Assembly (NCBI GenBank): GCA_964459305.1
Contig: CAYWNA010000021.1
Location: forward strand, 1-64,000
DNA length: 64,000 nt
Reading direction: 5' to 3'
Origin: CAYWNA01 sp964459305
GTDB lineage: Bacteria > Planctomycetota > Planctomycetia > Pirellulales > Pirellulaceae
The stretch's first letter is position 1; every line of letters starts with the position of its first letter. Positions 34,320-43,416 of the stretch are shown one piece after another. The translations under genes were made by a program, and so were the position numbers. The notes below the pieces were generated by a model. That model did no database searches and had not been told where the DNA came from. It was given only the letters and a program-made list of their open reading frames with translations.

Positions 34320-36787
34320 GGCTAAACATGGACTCTTGTCTCCATTTCGCTCGCCGGTTTCGCTCGATTCTGGTTCTTCTGGCCCTGACTGCCGGGCTGT
34401 CCACCAGCCTACGGTCGGTGGCTAGTGCAGCCGAGGAAGCGCCGGAAGTGACGTCAGAACTTCGCGAGCAGGCGATCCGCGCGATGCGCGATGTACTTCA
34501 GCATGAAGAACGTTGGGTCAAGGTACACGCAGCCGAGTTCTTGTTGGAGCTGGAATATCCGGACGGAGTCGAGGAGGCGTTCGTCAAGGAATTCGAGGCG
34601 TACAACGCGGAGCCGGAGTATCGAATCGGCATCTGGCGAGTATTCGCCAGGGCCGCGTACGACCCAAAGGAAAGAAGCCGATGGGTCTCTCAGATACGTG
34701 ATGTCTTTCTCAACGAGAACGCCCTGGACCGGCTGCACGCCGTCGAGACGCTGGCCAAGCTCGGATACAATGTTCCCGAGGTAACGGGCGAGGCAAAGCA
34801 GAAGCAGCCCGAAAGGGAGATGTTCGAACGCATCGCCGCGGCCGACGATGGGATGGCCGTGTTTGCCCGCTGGGTCCTGGTGATTAGCGATCCTGAATCC
34901 GACGATTCGCCGCTGGCCGAACTGCTTGCTTCATCCGACGCACGTATTCGTGGTTTGGCCGCCTATGCGATTCGGCACCTGCCCACAATTTCCCCGGGCA
35001 CGCAAAAGGCTTTGGCCTCCGCGGCCGCAGTGGAACCGCAGGATTCCTCCTGGTGGATCCATCTGGTCTGCGCCATGGCGGTGCACGGGCCGGCCGAAGA
35101 TCGCAACGTTTGGAAGGAAAAGCTGCGACAATGCGCCGAGACGGCTGATCCAACGGCCCAGTACCAAGCGTGCCAGACGTTAGCACAAGTAGCTGATGGC
35201 AGCGATCTGGCATTGCTGGCCGGCCGGCTGGAAGACACCGACGCCGATGTCCGGTCGGCCGCAGCTTATGCAGTGCTGCGAGTCGGTCGGCGTACCCCCC
35301 ATTATCTGGCCGCTCTGGACTGGGTGGTGATCGGCCTTTATGCCGTGGGGATGCTGGCCGTGGGCTGGTACTATTCGCGGCGGACGGCGACCACCGAAGA
35401 CTATCTGCTCGGTGGCCGCAACATGAAGCCCCTGAATGTCGGCCTTTCGCTGTTCGCTACACTCTTGAGTACGATCTCCTACCTGGCGTACCCGGGCGAG
35501 ATGATCCGCTATGGTCCGATGGTCTTGGCCATGGTCGTAGCATATCCCTTCATCGTGATGGTGGTGGGCTGGCTGATGATCCCCTTCTTCATGAAGATGC
35601 AGGTGACCAGCGCGTACCAAATTCTGGAGATGCGGCTGGGTCTCGGCGTGCGCATGCTGGGATCCGTGTTCTTTCTTTCGCTGCGATTGCTGTGGATGGC
35701 AGTGATTATCTACGCCACGACCGACAAGATCCTGGTGCCGCTGTTGGGGCTGGACTCGTCGGCGACGCCTTGGCTGTGCGCCGTGCTGGGGTTAATTACG
35801 GTAACCTACACGTCGATGGGTGGCCTAAGAGCGGTCGTGCTAACGGATGTTGTGCAGACCGTGATCCTCCTTGGCGGAGCGGTCCTCACGGTAGTCCTAA
35901 TCACGGTCTATCTGGGAGGCATCCAGAGCTGGTGGCCAGATCAGTGGGCTCCCCACTGGCCCGAGCCGCGAGCGTACGATCCCAATGAACGCATCACGTT
36001 CTTCGGAATCATCGTGGCAACCTTCACATGGTGGATATGCACATCCGGCTCCGACCAAATGGCCATCCAACGCTACTTGGCAACGAAAGACGTGAAGGCT
36101 GCGCGCAACGTGCTGATCACCACACTCGGCGCCAACACCGTGGTCAACATACTGTTGACGCTGGTAGGCCTGTCGCTGTTGGCCTATTTTCGGTTGAATC
36201 CACACCTGATTCCCGATGGGCAGACGGTCCTCAGCGATGCCGACCGGCTCTTCCCGCAGTTCATCGCGGTGGCGTTGCCGACTGGTATTAGTGGCTTGGT
36301 TGTAGCCGGCCTCTTGGCAGCGGCCATGTCCAGCCTTTCCTCCGGCGTCAACTCTTCGTGTTCGGTCATCACCGTCGACTTCATTGACCGTTTCCGGCGG
36401 AGCAAGGAAAACGAACTCGATCATGTCAGGCTGGCCAAATACGTATCCTTTATAGTCGGCGCCGCCGTGGTAGTGCTGAGCGCCTACGTGGGTGTCGTGC
36501 AAGGCAACCTGCTCGAAATTGCCTACAAGGTGGTGAACCTGATAACGGCACCCCTGTTCGGCCTTTTCTTCATGGCCATGTTCGTACGCTGGGCCAAAGG
36601 GTGGGCGACGATCGTTGGCGCGATTTGCGGCTTGGCCGTAGTCGTTACGATCAGCTTTTGGAAGGAACTTACCGGCAGCACCGAAGGAATCAGCTTCTTG
36701 TGGGCCATGCCGTTAGGTTTCGCGGCACAGACCGCCGTTGGCGCTTTGCTCAGTCTCCTGCCCATCGGCCGCCGGAAGCTTTCGTAG
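34316..36787 (+). CDS. HEAT-repeat domain fused to sodium/solute symporter
   Basis: This 823-residue protein has two parts. After a signal peptide-like segment (about residues 17-38), residues ~45-330 form HEAT-type helical repeats (for example VKVHAAEFLLELEYPD, LHAVETLAKLGYN, VRSAAAYAVLRVG). From about residue 334 the protein is a sodium:solute symporter (SSS family), beginning DWVVIGLYAVGMLAVGWYYSRR, with EDYLLGGRNMKPLNVGLSLFATLLSTISYLAYPGE and about 12-13 membrane helices. It should import an organic solute using the sodium gradient; the solute is unknown but likely the substrate of the surrounding genes. The HEAT part would face the periplasm if the leader works. The frame overlaps the previous gene by ATGA; an in-frame ATG at 34328 is an alternative start. 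Confidence 0.88.
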   Translation: MRLNMDSCLHFARRFRSILVLLALTAGLSTSLRSVASAAEEAPEVTSELREQAIRAMRDVLQHEERWVKVHAAEFLLELEYPDGVEEAFVKEFEAYNAEPEYRIGIWRVFARAAYDPKERSRWVSQIRDVFLNENALDRLHAVETLAKLGYNVPEVTGEAKQKQPEREMFERIAAADDGMAVFARWVLVISDPESDDSPLAELLASSDARIRGLAAYAIRHLPTISPGTQKALASAAAVEPQDSSWWIHLVCAMAVHGPAEDRNVWKEKLRQCAETADPTAQYQACQTLAQVADGSDLALLAGRLEDTDADVRSAAAYAVLRVGRRTPHYLAALDWVVIGLYAVGMLAVGWYYSRRTATTEDYLLGGRNMKPLNVGLSLFATLLSTISYLAYPGEMIRYGPMVLAMVVAYPFIVMVVGWLMIPFFMKMQVTSAYQILEMRLGLGVRMLGSVFFLSLRLLWMAVIIYATTDKILVPLLGLDSSATPWLCAVLGLITVTYTSMGGLRAVVLTDVVQTVILLGGAVLTVVLITVYLGGIQSWWPDQWAPHWPEPRAYDPNERITFFGIIVATFTWWICTSGSDQMAIQRYLATKDVKAARNVLITTLGANTVVNILLTLVGLSLLAYFRLNPHLIPDGQTVLSDADRLFPQFIAVALPTGISGLVVAGLLAAAMSSLSSGVNSSCSVITVDFIDRFRRSKENELDHVRLAKYVSFIVGAAVVVLSAYVGVVQGNLLEIAYKVVNLITAPLFGLFFMAMFVRWAKGWATIVGAICGLAVVVTISFWKELTGSTEGISFLWAMPLGFAAQTAVGALLSLLPIGRRKLS

Positions 36788-36808
36788 CGACGAGTTGCCA
36801 GTTCAGCC

Positions 36809-36828
36809 CCCAGGGCTAGCACCCTGGG
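36809..36828. repeat. Small hairpin between symporter and amidohydrolase genes
   Basis: CCCAGGG (36809-36815) pairs with CCCTGGG (36822-36828) around CTAGCA, and a second short stem GCCGC/GCGGC follows at about 36842-36854. It lies in the 84-base gap after the symporter. It may act as a weak terminator or attenuator, or be a remnant of a dispersed repeat; no T-run follows. Confidence 0.4.
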
Positions 36829-36871
36829 CTACCGGGTTTGGCCGCTTTGCGGCTGGTCATGGGAGCCGCCG

Positions 36872-37909
36872 ATGGAATTCGAAACGCAGATCGAACTGAC
36901 CGACGTGGATCGCCGCATCTGGCAGGAGGAACTCGACGATTTCGTGCCCTCGCGGATCTTCGACGTCCATAGCCACGTGTACCGTTGGGATTTCAACACC
37001 GATCCTGTGAAGGATTCCGGGCCGCTCTTTGACCTGATCGGCAAGAGGTACCCCGTTTCGGATTGGCAGAGGCTTGAACGGTGTGACGAATTGCTAATGC
37101 CCGGTCAAAAGGTGTCGCGATTGTCGTTTGGCTTTCCTTTTCCGAACGGGTGCGACTTCGAAACGGCCAATCGATTCACTGCAGAGCAGACGGCGAACGA
37201 TCCGGAGTCGGCGGGCCTGATGCTCGTTCATCCGCAAATGACTGAAGAAGATCTGGAGAGGCAGATCCGTGACTTCAAACTCGTGGGGTTCAAGCCTTAT
37301 CGCTACTACGCAACCACCGGCGATCCGGTCGAGTGCCGGATTTGCGATATGCTGCCCGAGCACCAGATCCGAGTGGCCAACCGGCACGGACTGATCGTCA
37401 CGCTGCATCTTTCGAAGCGCGACGCCATCGCGGATCCGCAGAACGTCGCGGATCTCGGACGGCTTTCGGCGCAGTACCCCAACGTGAAGTGGATTCTGGC
37501 CCATTGCGCGCGAAGCTACTCGGCATGGCCGATCGAGCGCGTTGCCGCAGAACTACGTGGCATCACCAACCTCTGGTACGACACGTCATCGGTCTGTGAA
37601 TCCGACGCGGTGGAAGCGTTGCTGGCGGCGGTTGGGGCGGACCGTGTGATGTATGGCAGCGACGACTTGCCCGTTGGTGTTTTGCGCGGAAAGTACATTG
37701 CATTCGGATACGCCTGGGCATGCATCTCTCCGGAAAACCACTCTCTCGATCTGTCCCACTGCAACGGGCAAATGACGTTCACTCGCTACGAACAGTTGCG
37801 AGCAATGCGTCGCGCATGCCAGCGTCTGGGCCTGACACGTGACCAGATCGAAGCTCTCTTCCACAACACAGCGTCGCGTTTGGTCGAGTCGGCCCGGGAC
37901 GGCGGGTAG
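36872..37909 (+). CDS. Amidohydrolase-family (TIM barrel) metal-dependent hydrolase
   Basis: This 345-residue protein fits the amidohydrolase 2 family (PF04909-type), which hydrolyses or decarboxylates carboxylated substrates using a divalent metal. Visible landmarks are FDVHSHVYRW near the N terminus with the HxH metal pair, GLIVTLHLSKRDAI, VKWILAHCARSYSAW with a further metal histidine, and VMYGSDDLPVG with the catalytic Asp region. The ATG at 36872 follows GGGAG. It ends the plus-strand run; the next genes are on the minus strand. It may act on a lactone or a small organic acid in the same pathway, but the substrate is not readable. Confidence 0.87.
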   Translation: MEFETQIELTDVDRRIWQEELDDFVPSRIFDVHSHVYRWDFNTDPVKDSGPLFDLIGKRYPVSDWQRLERCDELLMPGQKVSRLSFGFPFPNGCDFETANRFTAEQTANDPESAGLMLVHPQMTEEDLERQIRDFKLVGFKPYRYYATTGDPVECRICDMLPEHQIRVANRHGLIVTLHLSKRDAIADPQNVADLGRLSAQYPNVKWILAHCARSYSAWPIERVAAELRGITNLWYDTSSVCESDAVEALLAAVGADRVMYGSDDLPVGVLRGKYIAFGYAWACISPENHSLDLSHCNGQMTFTRYEQLRAMRRACQRLGLTRDQIEALFHNTASRLVESARDGG

Positions 37910-38255
37910 AGTGGGCCAGAGCAGGTAGGGCCAGAGCGGCGACTGGTAGATGGACTCTGTACGGACGAACGATCAGCCAGCGTTCATCAACGTCGATTTG
38001 CCAATCTGCCAGCGGCGGCCCACCAGAATACGCCGTCCAGCCGTCGAAGCGAGCATCGAGCGAATCGACAAAGCGGCGGTGGTGGAACGGTCTAGCACGA
38101 TGCCGGTCCAATGGCAATGGCGAGCGTATTCCGGTGGGCCGCGCTGGTCGGACGCCGATGGCGAATGTGTTCGGCGCCGCGAAATTATATCGGCGATTCA
38201 CTGCATGCGCCGGTGGTCCGCTTGGCCCACCCTACTTGCTTTCATCGGGAGGTGG
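37910..38255. other. Convergent intergenic region with long imperfect palindrome
   Basis: No gene is supported here, between the convergent amidohydrolase and aminotransferase genes. Arms GCGGCCCACCAGAATACGC (38015-38033) and GCGTATTCCGGTGGGCCGC (38124-38142) form an imperfect inverted repeat with a 90-base loop. GTGGGCCAGAGC-type tracts near 37917 and GGCCCACCCTA at about 38224 look like outer parts of the same dispersed repeat. The region may include terminators for both strands. Confidence 0.5.
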
Positions 38256-39608
38256 TCACGTCAACCGCGCAAAACCGTTGTGGCGGATCGGCCCGCCGAT
38301 GCGGTTCTCAATGTCGTCTTGCTCGATCGCCTCGGCCAGTTCGACGAAGGCTTCTTTCGCGGCGGACAAGTAGGTGTCCACGTGCTCGTCGGTGTGGGCC
38401 AGCGATGCATAGAATGCGCCACCGGCTAGGAATCCACGGGCGAGCATGCGGACGGTTAACAAAGTGCCCAAGGCCGCGGCCTGGGGATGGTCGAAGTGGA
38501 TTGTGGAGAGGGCCGGATGCCCCTTCACTGTGAGCGGTACACCGTTCTCGTGGGCGACTTCAGCCAGACCTTTCTGGAATCGCTTTCCGACGGCCTCGAC
38601 ATGGCGCGGCACGTCGAGGGTCTGCATCTTGCGGATCGTGGCCAGCGCAGCAACGGGGCCCACGCCTTCGGTCCAGTAGGTGCTGGAGATGAACGATTCC
38701 TGCGCCGCCTGCATCGTCGCCGTTCGCCCGATGATCGCAGCAACTGGGTGCCCGTTGCCCAGTGCCTTGGCAAACACGGCGATTTCCGGCGCGACGCCGT
38801 AACGCAGGTGGGCGCCGCCCAGCGCGAAGCGCCATCCTGCAGTGATTTCGTCGAACACCATCACCGCGCCAGTTCGGTCGCACAGTTCGCGCGCGCCTTC
38901 GAGGAAGCCCGGATTCGGATCGACGTGTCGGGTGGGCTCCATCACCACGGCGGCTAACTCGTCGCCGTGCTGTGAGACGATGGCGGCCAATGCGTCGAGA
39001 TCGTTGTAGCGAAACGGGAGGGCCGTTTCGGCCAGATTTGAAGGGACGCCGAGAGGCTTTAGCCCCGGCAGGAGGTGGCCGTGCAGGTGATCTGCTTCGC
39101 CACCGGATTCAAGGTTTGCTGCCAGGTACCAGTCGTGCCAGCCGTGGTATCCGCAGAAAGCGATCCGGTTGCGCCGCGTGGCCGCCCGGGCAATACGCAC
39201 GGCCACGGCCATGGCCTCGCCGCCGGTGCGCGCGTAGCGGACTTGCTCAGCCCACGGGTGAAGCTCCAGCAGCAGTCGTGCCAGCTCGACCTCTTCCGGG
39301 TTATTGAGCGTGCACATCGACCCAGCCTGCACGCGGCTGACTACGGCTTGGGTCACGTCCGGGTCGTTGTATCCGAGGAGGCATGCGCCGACACCCATTA
39401 TGGACATGTCGAGGTACCGCCGACCGTCGAGATCGACGACTTCGCATCCTTTTGCTTCGCGGTAGTACGCCGGCCACTGCTCCGGGGCATACATCTCGGG
39501 TCGCTTACTGAGAAGCTGGGTCCCGCCGGGAATCAGCGATTTGGCCTGGGAGTAGAGATCCTGGTTCGCGGAGGCGCGTTGGTTCGGCGGTGCGGGGCCC
39601 GTTTGCAT
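38256..39608 (-). CDS. Class III aminotransferase (glutamate-1-semialdehyde aminomutase-like)
   Basis: This 450-residue PLP enzyme belongs to the class III aminotransferases. It shows RYLDMSIMGVGACLLGYNDP, TGGEAMAVAVRIARAAT, the cofactor-binding FDEITAGWR (Asp253) and the Schiff-base lysine in FAKALGNGHP (Lys281). It resembles glutamate-1-semialdehyde aminomutase in length and start (QAKSLIPGGTQLLSKRPEMY), but its place in a catabolic operon argues for a transaminase or aminomutase of another substrate rather than heme synthesis. It begins 9 bases after the stop of the previous gene and is the last of five co-directional genes. Confidence 0.9.
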   Translation of the reverse strand: MQTGPAPPNQRASANQDLYSQAKSLIPGGTQLLSKRPEMYAPEQWPAYYREAKGCEVVDLDGRRYLDMSIMGVGACLLGYNDPDVTQAVVSRVQAGSMCTLNNPEEVELARLLLELHPWAEQVRYARTGGEAMAVAVRIARAATRRNRIAFCGYHGWHDWYLAANLESGGEADHLHGHLLPGLKPLGVPSNLAETALPFRYNDLDALAAIVSQHGDELAAVVMEPTRHVDPNPGFLEGARELCDRTGAVMVFDEITAGWRFALGGAHLRYGVAPEIAVFAKALGNGHPVAAIIGRTATMQAAQESFISSTYWTEGVGPVAALATIRKMQTLDVPRHVEAVGKRFQKGLAEVAHENGVPLTVKGHPALSTIHFDHPQAAALGTLLTVRMLARGFLAGGAFYASLAHTDEHVDTYLSAAKEAFVELAEAIEQDDIENRIGGPIRHNGFARLT

Positions 39609-39617
39609 TGTGCCGTC

Positions 39618-40730
39618 TCACGTCAGTTTTCCGGAAGCCTCAATCGGCCAAACGTCCACGACGCGGCCCTCTTCGTGGACGTACATTTCGCGGTGGAGAT
39701 TGCATGTCGTGCAGGCGTGGCTGGGCAATAGCCGGACTGCCTGGCCGACTTTCCAGTCGGGGGCGTTGTGTACGATGCAGTGCTCTTCGGAAGTAAAGCT
39801 GGGGATTTCGGCATCGGGGTAATCCTGGATGCGCGGCGGGCCGAATTCGTTGCCGGCCCCCTTGAGCCCCACGTCCAGCACGGCCGCCCCCGGCCGCTTG
39901 CTGATCACGCGAGCAAGCACGGCAAGGGCCACCTCGAAATCCGGCAACATCTCGGCGTATCGCCAATCCAAAGTCGGGTAGCTACCAGCCTGAATTTCGT
40001 CCACGCCGTCGATGCTGCCGGTGATTTGGTGAGTGGACGAAGAGCCGCCGCTGAGGATTCTGACCTCGATGCCGTTCTGTTCCAGCAGCCGCCGGGTTTG
40101 GAGGACCGGCTCGAACGACTCTCGCACCAATCGGGACCGCTCGTCCGGATCGTTGATATAGACCGCGTGCCCTTCGTACGACTGAATTCCGTCAAAGCGC
40201 AAGCCCGGCAGTGGCAGAATCGATCGGACCAGCTCCAAGGCAAGTTGGCCCGGCGCCACGCCGCATCGGCCCATGCCGATATCGACCTCGACCAGGATTC
40301 CCACGGTCACACCGGCCGCAATGGCCGCCTGTGAGATCGCCTCCGCTTGGCCAACTTCATCCACGGCCACCTTCAAATCGATCCGCCGGGCGACCTCCAC
40401 CAGTCGTGCCATCTTACGGGGACCCACGACTTGATTGGCGATCAGCACGTCCCCGACCCCGCCTTCTGCCAGGACCTCCGCCTCGCCCAGTTTGGCGCAT
40501 GTCATTCCCACGGCCGAACCAGCATCCAGTTGGCGCCGGGCCAGCGTCGTGCATTTATGGTTCTTGAAATGCGGACGGAGTTGCGATTTGCGGTCGCGGA
40601 AGAAGTCTGCCATCTTCCGGATGTTGCGATCCGACGCCAGTCGATCCAACAGCAGCGCCGGCGTGTCAAGATCTTCCAGCGGCGTACCAATCCAGTCGTT
40701 CGCAGCCGAGCTACCAGAGTGTGAAGACAT
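39618..40730 (-). CDS. D-serine dehydratase / D-threonine aldolase-like PLP enzyme
   Basis: This 370-residue protein has the alanine-racemase-type fold of the DSD1/D-threonine aldolase family. The N terminus has DTPALLLD and RPHFKNHK, whose last lysine (Lys59) is the expected PLP lysine. The C terminus carries LPSHACTTCNLH, where His and Cys one residue apart resemble the zinc ligands of eukaryote-type D-serine dehydratase (His/Cys) rather than the His/Asp pair of metal-dependent D-threonine aldolase. It likely cleaves or deaminates a D-3-hydroxy amino acid. The operon also holds an SDR, an HpaI-type aldolase and an aminotransferase. The ATG at 40730 has AAAGGA upstream. Confidence 0.86.
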   Translation of the reverse strand: MSSHSGSSAANDWIGTPLEDLDTPALLLDRLASDRNIRKMADFFRDRKSQLRPHFKNHKCTTLARRQLDAGSAVGMTCAKLGEAEVLAEGGVGDVLIANQVVGPRKMARLVEVARRIDLKVAVDEVGQAEAISQAAIAAGVTVGILVEVDIGMGRCGVAPGQLALELVRSILPLPGLRFDGIQSYEGHAVYINDPDERSRLVRESFEPVLQTRRLLEQNGIEVRILSGGSSSTHQITGSIDGVDEIQAGSYPTLDWRYAEMLPDFEVALAVLARVISKRPGAAVLDVGLKGAGNEFGPPRIQDYPDAEIPSFTSEEHCIVHNAPDWKVGQAVRLLPSHACTTCNLHREMYVHEEGRVVDVWPIEASGKLT

Positions 40731-40746
40731 GGGAGGATCCTTTCAT

Positions 40747-41556
40747 TTACCACGCGGTCCAGCCGCCGTCGATTACCAGGTTCTGGCCGGTCGTGTAGCT
40801 GCTGGCATCGCTGGCCAGATAGACGATGGCTCCTTTTAACTCGTGTGGTAGTCCCATGCGGTTCATGGGGCTATGGTCACACAGTCGGCCGACCAATTCG
40901 GGCGAGATCCTGGGCGGTGGAAACGGCCCGGGGCTGAGGCAGTTCACACGGACACCGTCCCGGGCCCAATAAACGGCCAGATGTCGGGTCAAATGCACAA
41001 TACCGCCTTTGAGCGTGTGATAGGCTACGGGACTGGCCGGGCAGACATCCTTGTACGCTTCGGGGTAGGAGCCAACAATCCCATACATCGATCCCAGCAT
41101 GATCACGCTGGCCGGAACGCCGCGCCCAATAGCATGTTCGCGCATCAGACGGGCTAACAGGAAATACCCGGTGGCGTTAGCCAGTTGCCGGCTGAACTGT
41201 TCGGCGGTCACATCGGTCCAGTCGTTGGCGAGCGGGTCGTGGCCGTTGTTGACCAGGATGTCAAGCCCGCCCGCTGCCTCAACCGCTCGCGTGAAGCCGT
41301 CTTCGATGGAGGCTTCGTCCATGTGATCCAGTTGAATGCCCCGGTGCGCGGTGCCGCCGCTCGCGGGCAGGGAGGCCGCGGCGGCCTCCGCGCGGGACAA
41401 CTCGCGGCTACTGACTACCACGGTCGCGCCGGCTTCGGCCAACGCCCTGGCCAACGCTCCACCAAGATAACCGCTGGCTCCGGTAACGAGCGCACGCTTG
41501 CCCGTCAGGTCGAACAGCTCTCCAACCGTCGGCTCTCTTTGTTCGTTGTCAGTCAT
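40747..41556 (-). CDS. Short-chain dehydrogenase/reductase (SDR)
   Basis: This 269-residue NAD(P)-dependent oxidoreductase shows the classical SDR features: TGASGYLGG for cofactor binding, LVNNGH in place of the usual NNAG, the serine in IMLGSMYG, and YHTLK as the catalytic YxxxK, ending with GQNLVIDGGWTAW. The frame is open far upstream, but the ATG at 41556 overlaps the stop of the oxidoreductase gene before it (ATGA), which fits translational coupling. It is the third gene of the minus-strand catabolic operon and probably interconverts a hydroxyl and a keto group on the shared substrate. Confidence 0.91.
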   Translation of the reverse strand: MTDNEQREPTVGELFDLTGKRALVTGASGYLGGALARALAEAGATVVVSSRELSRAEAAAASLPASGGTAHRGIQLDHMDEASIEDGFTRAVEAAGGLDILVNNGHDPLANDWTDVTAEQFSRQLANATGYFLLARLMREHAIGRGVPASVIMLGSMYGIVGSYPEAYKDVCPASPVAYHTLKGGIVHLTRHLAVYWARDGVRVNCLSPGPFPPPRISPELVGRLCDHSPMNRMGLPHELKGAIVYLASDASSYTTGQNLVIDGGWTAW

Positions 41557-42557
41557 TCGACATTCGTCCTTTTCCATGTGCCGTCCTCGGCGGATGCCAA
41601 CACGGCCAGATTCGTACGAAGCGTCTGGACGGCCTCCTGCAGAGTGCAGGTGGGCTCGGCCCGGCCGTCGACCACGTCCATAAAGGCGTTTGCCTGCGCG
41701 ACGAACATATCGTCGCGTTCGAGATCTGCAAAGCTCTCCTCCTGCCACGATGTATCGGGCTCGGTCATCCACGCCCAACGATGGCGGGGCAACTCGAGCC
41801 GGCACGTGCCCCGCTCGCAGACGACCGTGATCACAAGCTCGTTGGGTGCCTGATATTGATTGAGGCTGTACGACGCCAACAGGTCGCCATGACGGGCGAT
41901 CACATGCACGGTGTCTTCGACCTCGACCCCGTCGAGCACTTGATGTGCGGCGTCGGCTGCTAGGCGGTCGATGGGGCCCACTAGCCACTGGCCGGCGTTC
42001 ATCAAGTGGGTCAACGCGTCCTGAACAGCACCGCCGCCGGTGGCGTGGTCCGTGTAGTAGATCTCCCGATAGGCAGGCCGATAGGTGGGAAAATGTTGCC
42101 CGCAAACAGCAATTAACTGCACGGGCCGGCCGAAGCGTCCCTCGCGAATCGCGCCCCGCATGGCCTGCATCGCCGGATGATGGCGCAAGACGTACGCCAC
42201 GGCCGCCCGAAGATTCCGCCGGGCCAACGCCTGTTCCAGAGGATCGATCCCCTCAAGGCCGGTGCTCAGCGGCTTCTCGATTAGCAGATGCATTCCAGCT
42301 TCGCACAGCGTGGCGGCCATCGCGATATGCAGTTGGGCCGGAGTAGCGATTACGGCCGCGTCGTGTGAATCGGCCAGTGCCGACTCCAGATCGGCATACG
42401 ACCGCACGATGCCGTATTGGTCGGCGACTCGTTCTCGCAGTTCGCCGTTGATCTCGCACAACGACAGGTTCGCTCGCCCAGTAGCCTGAAAACACCGCAA
42501 ATGGCGTTCGCCAATCGATCCGACACCAACGATCAACACATTTCTTGTCGCAGCCAT
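41553..42557 (-). CDS. Gfo/Idh/MocA-family oxidoreductase
   Basis: This 334-residue protein belongs to the Gfo/Idh/MocA dehydrogenases, NAD(P)-dependent enzymes on sugars and cyclitols. The Rossmann motif is VGVGSIGERH near the N terminus, LIEKPLSTG is the family catalytic EKP motif, and YYTDHATGGGAVQDALTHLMNAGQW covers the substrate-site histidine region. Upstream in-frame ATGs at 42596 and 42641 exist, but MAATRNVLIVGVG at 42557 is the natural start. It follows the HpaI-type aldolase by 55 bases and overlaps the SDR gene. Substrate is unknown. Confidence 0.9.
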   Translation of the reverse strand: MAATRNVLIVGVGSIGERHLRCFQATGRANLSLCEINGELRERVADQYGIVRSYADLESALADSHDAAVIATPAQLHIAMAATLCEAGMHLLIEKPLSTGLEGIDPLEQALARRNLRAAVAYVLRHHPAMQAMRGAIREGRFGRPVQLIAVCGQHFPTYRPAYREIYYTDHATGGGAVQDALTHLMNAGQWLVGPIDRLAADAAHQVLDGVEVEDTVHVIARHGDLLASYSLNQYQAPNELVITVVCERGTCRLELPRHRWAWMTEPDTSWQEESFADLERDDMFVAQANAFMDVVDGRAEPTCTLQEAVQTLRTNLAVLASAEDGTWKRTNVE

Positions 42558-42612
42558 CACACCAATCTCTGTCTGATCTTTCCCGCGGTTTCGCATAAAG
42601 CTACCATCCAGG

Positions 42613-43416
42613 CTATTCCTGCGGCTTGACTTGGTTGTCAAAGGTAAATCCCAACGGCGACATCTCCTGCTGGACTTGCTCCAAGCCAGCTTTGATCATC
42701 AGGATGTCGGCCTGATAGAACATGACACGGGCGCCCATTTCCATCAGCTCTTGGGTCTGCTCGATGGTTCCGGCCGGACATCCCCAGTGTTTGCCCGCGC
42801 GTCGGGCGGCTTCACCGATCTTCCGCTTTGCCTCCCTGACCCGCTCGTCACCGAATTGGCCGGGAATCCCGCTAAGGATGCTGAAATCCCCGGGGCCCAG
42901 CATGAGAACGTCCACTCCGTCGACGGCGGCAATTTCGTCGACCTGCTCCAGCGCCTCGGGTGATTCAATCTGTATGATGACGAAGGTCTGGCGGTTGGCC
43001 TCTGCGACGTATTCATCCACGGGCATGGTCAGGTACGGCATATCGGGATTGGCGCCGTCGCATCCTCGGCGTCCCGCGGGGGCAAACTTGGCCCAACCGA
43101 CAACTTCGGCGGCCTCGGCCGCGTCGTCACAGCGGGGATAGATGATGCCGTGCGCGCCGGCCTCCAGCATCCGCTGCATTCGCATGAACTCGCCCTTGGC
43201 AGGCCGAGCTACGATGTCGGTAACGCCAACCCGCGCCGCACGCATCAGATCTGCCGCTGTCTGAAGACTATACGAATGGTGCTCCAGGTCCATCCAGATG
43301 CCGTCAAAGCCCATCAGGCTGGTGAGTTCATAGACGGAAGGATCGATCAGATGCAGCGTGGTGATCAACACCGGCTCCCCGCGCTGCAGCTTCGTCTTGA
43401 TTCGGCTTGCTCGCAT
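42613..43416 (-). CDS. HpcH/HpaI-family aldolase
   Basis: This 267-residue class II pyruvate aldolase probably cleaves a 2-keto-4-hydroxy acid to pyruvate or a related keto acid and an aldehyde. It has the family residues in WMDLEHHSYS (catalytic His), VARPAKGE (Arg), IQIESPEALE (metal-ligand Glu) and VDVLMLGPGDFS (metal-ligand Asp). The N terminus KLQRGEPVLITTLHLIDP is typical. The ATG at 43416 has GGAG six bases upstream. It is the first gene of the five-gene minus-strand operon (aldolase, Gfo/Idh/MocA, SDR, D-serine dehydratase-like, aminotransferase). Confidence 0.92.
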   Translation of the reverse strand: MRASRIKTKLQRGEPVLITTLHLIDPSVYELTSLMGFDGIWMDLEHHSYSLQTAADLMRAARVGVTDIVARPAKGEFMRMQRMLEAGAHGIIYPRCDDAAEAAEVVGWAKFAPAGRRGCDGANPDMPYLTMPVDEYVAEANRQTFVIIQIESPEALEQVDEIAAVDGVDVLMLGPGDFSILSGIPGQFGDERVREAKRKIGEAARRAGKHWGCPAGTIEQTQELMEMGARVMFYQADILMIKAGLEQVQQEMSPLGFTFDNQVKPQE

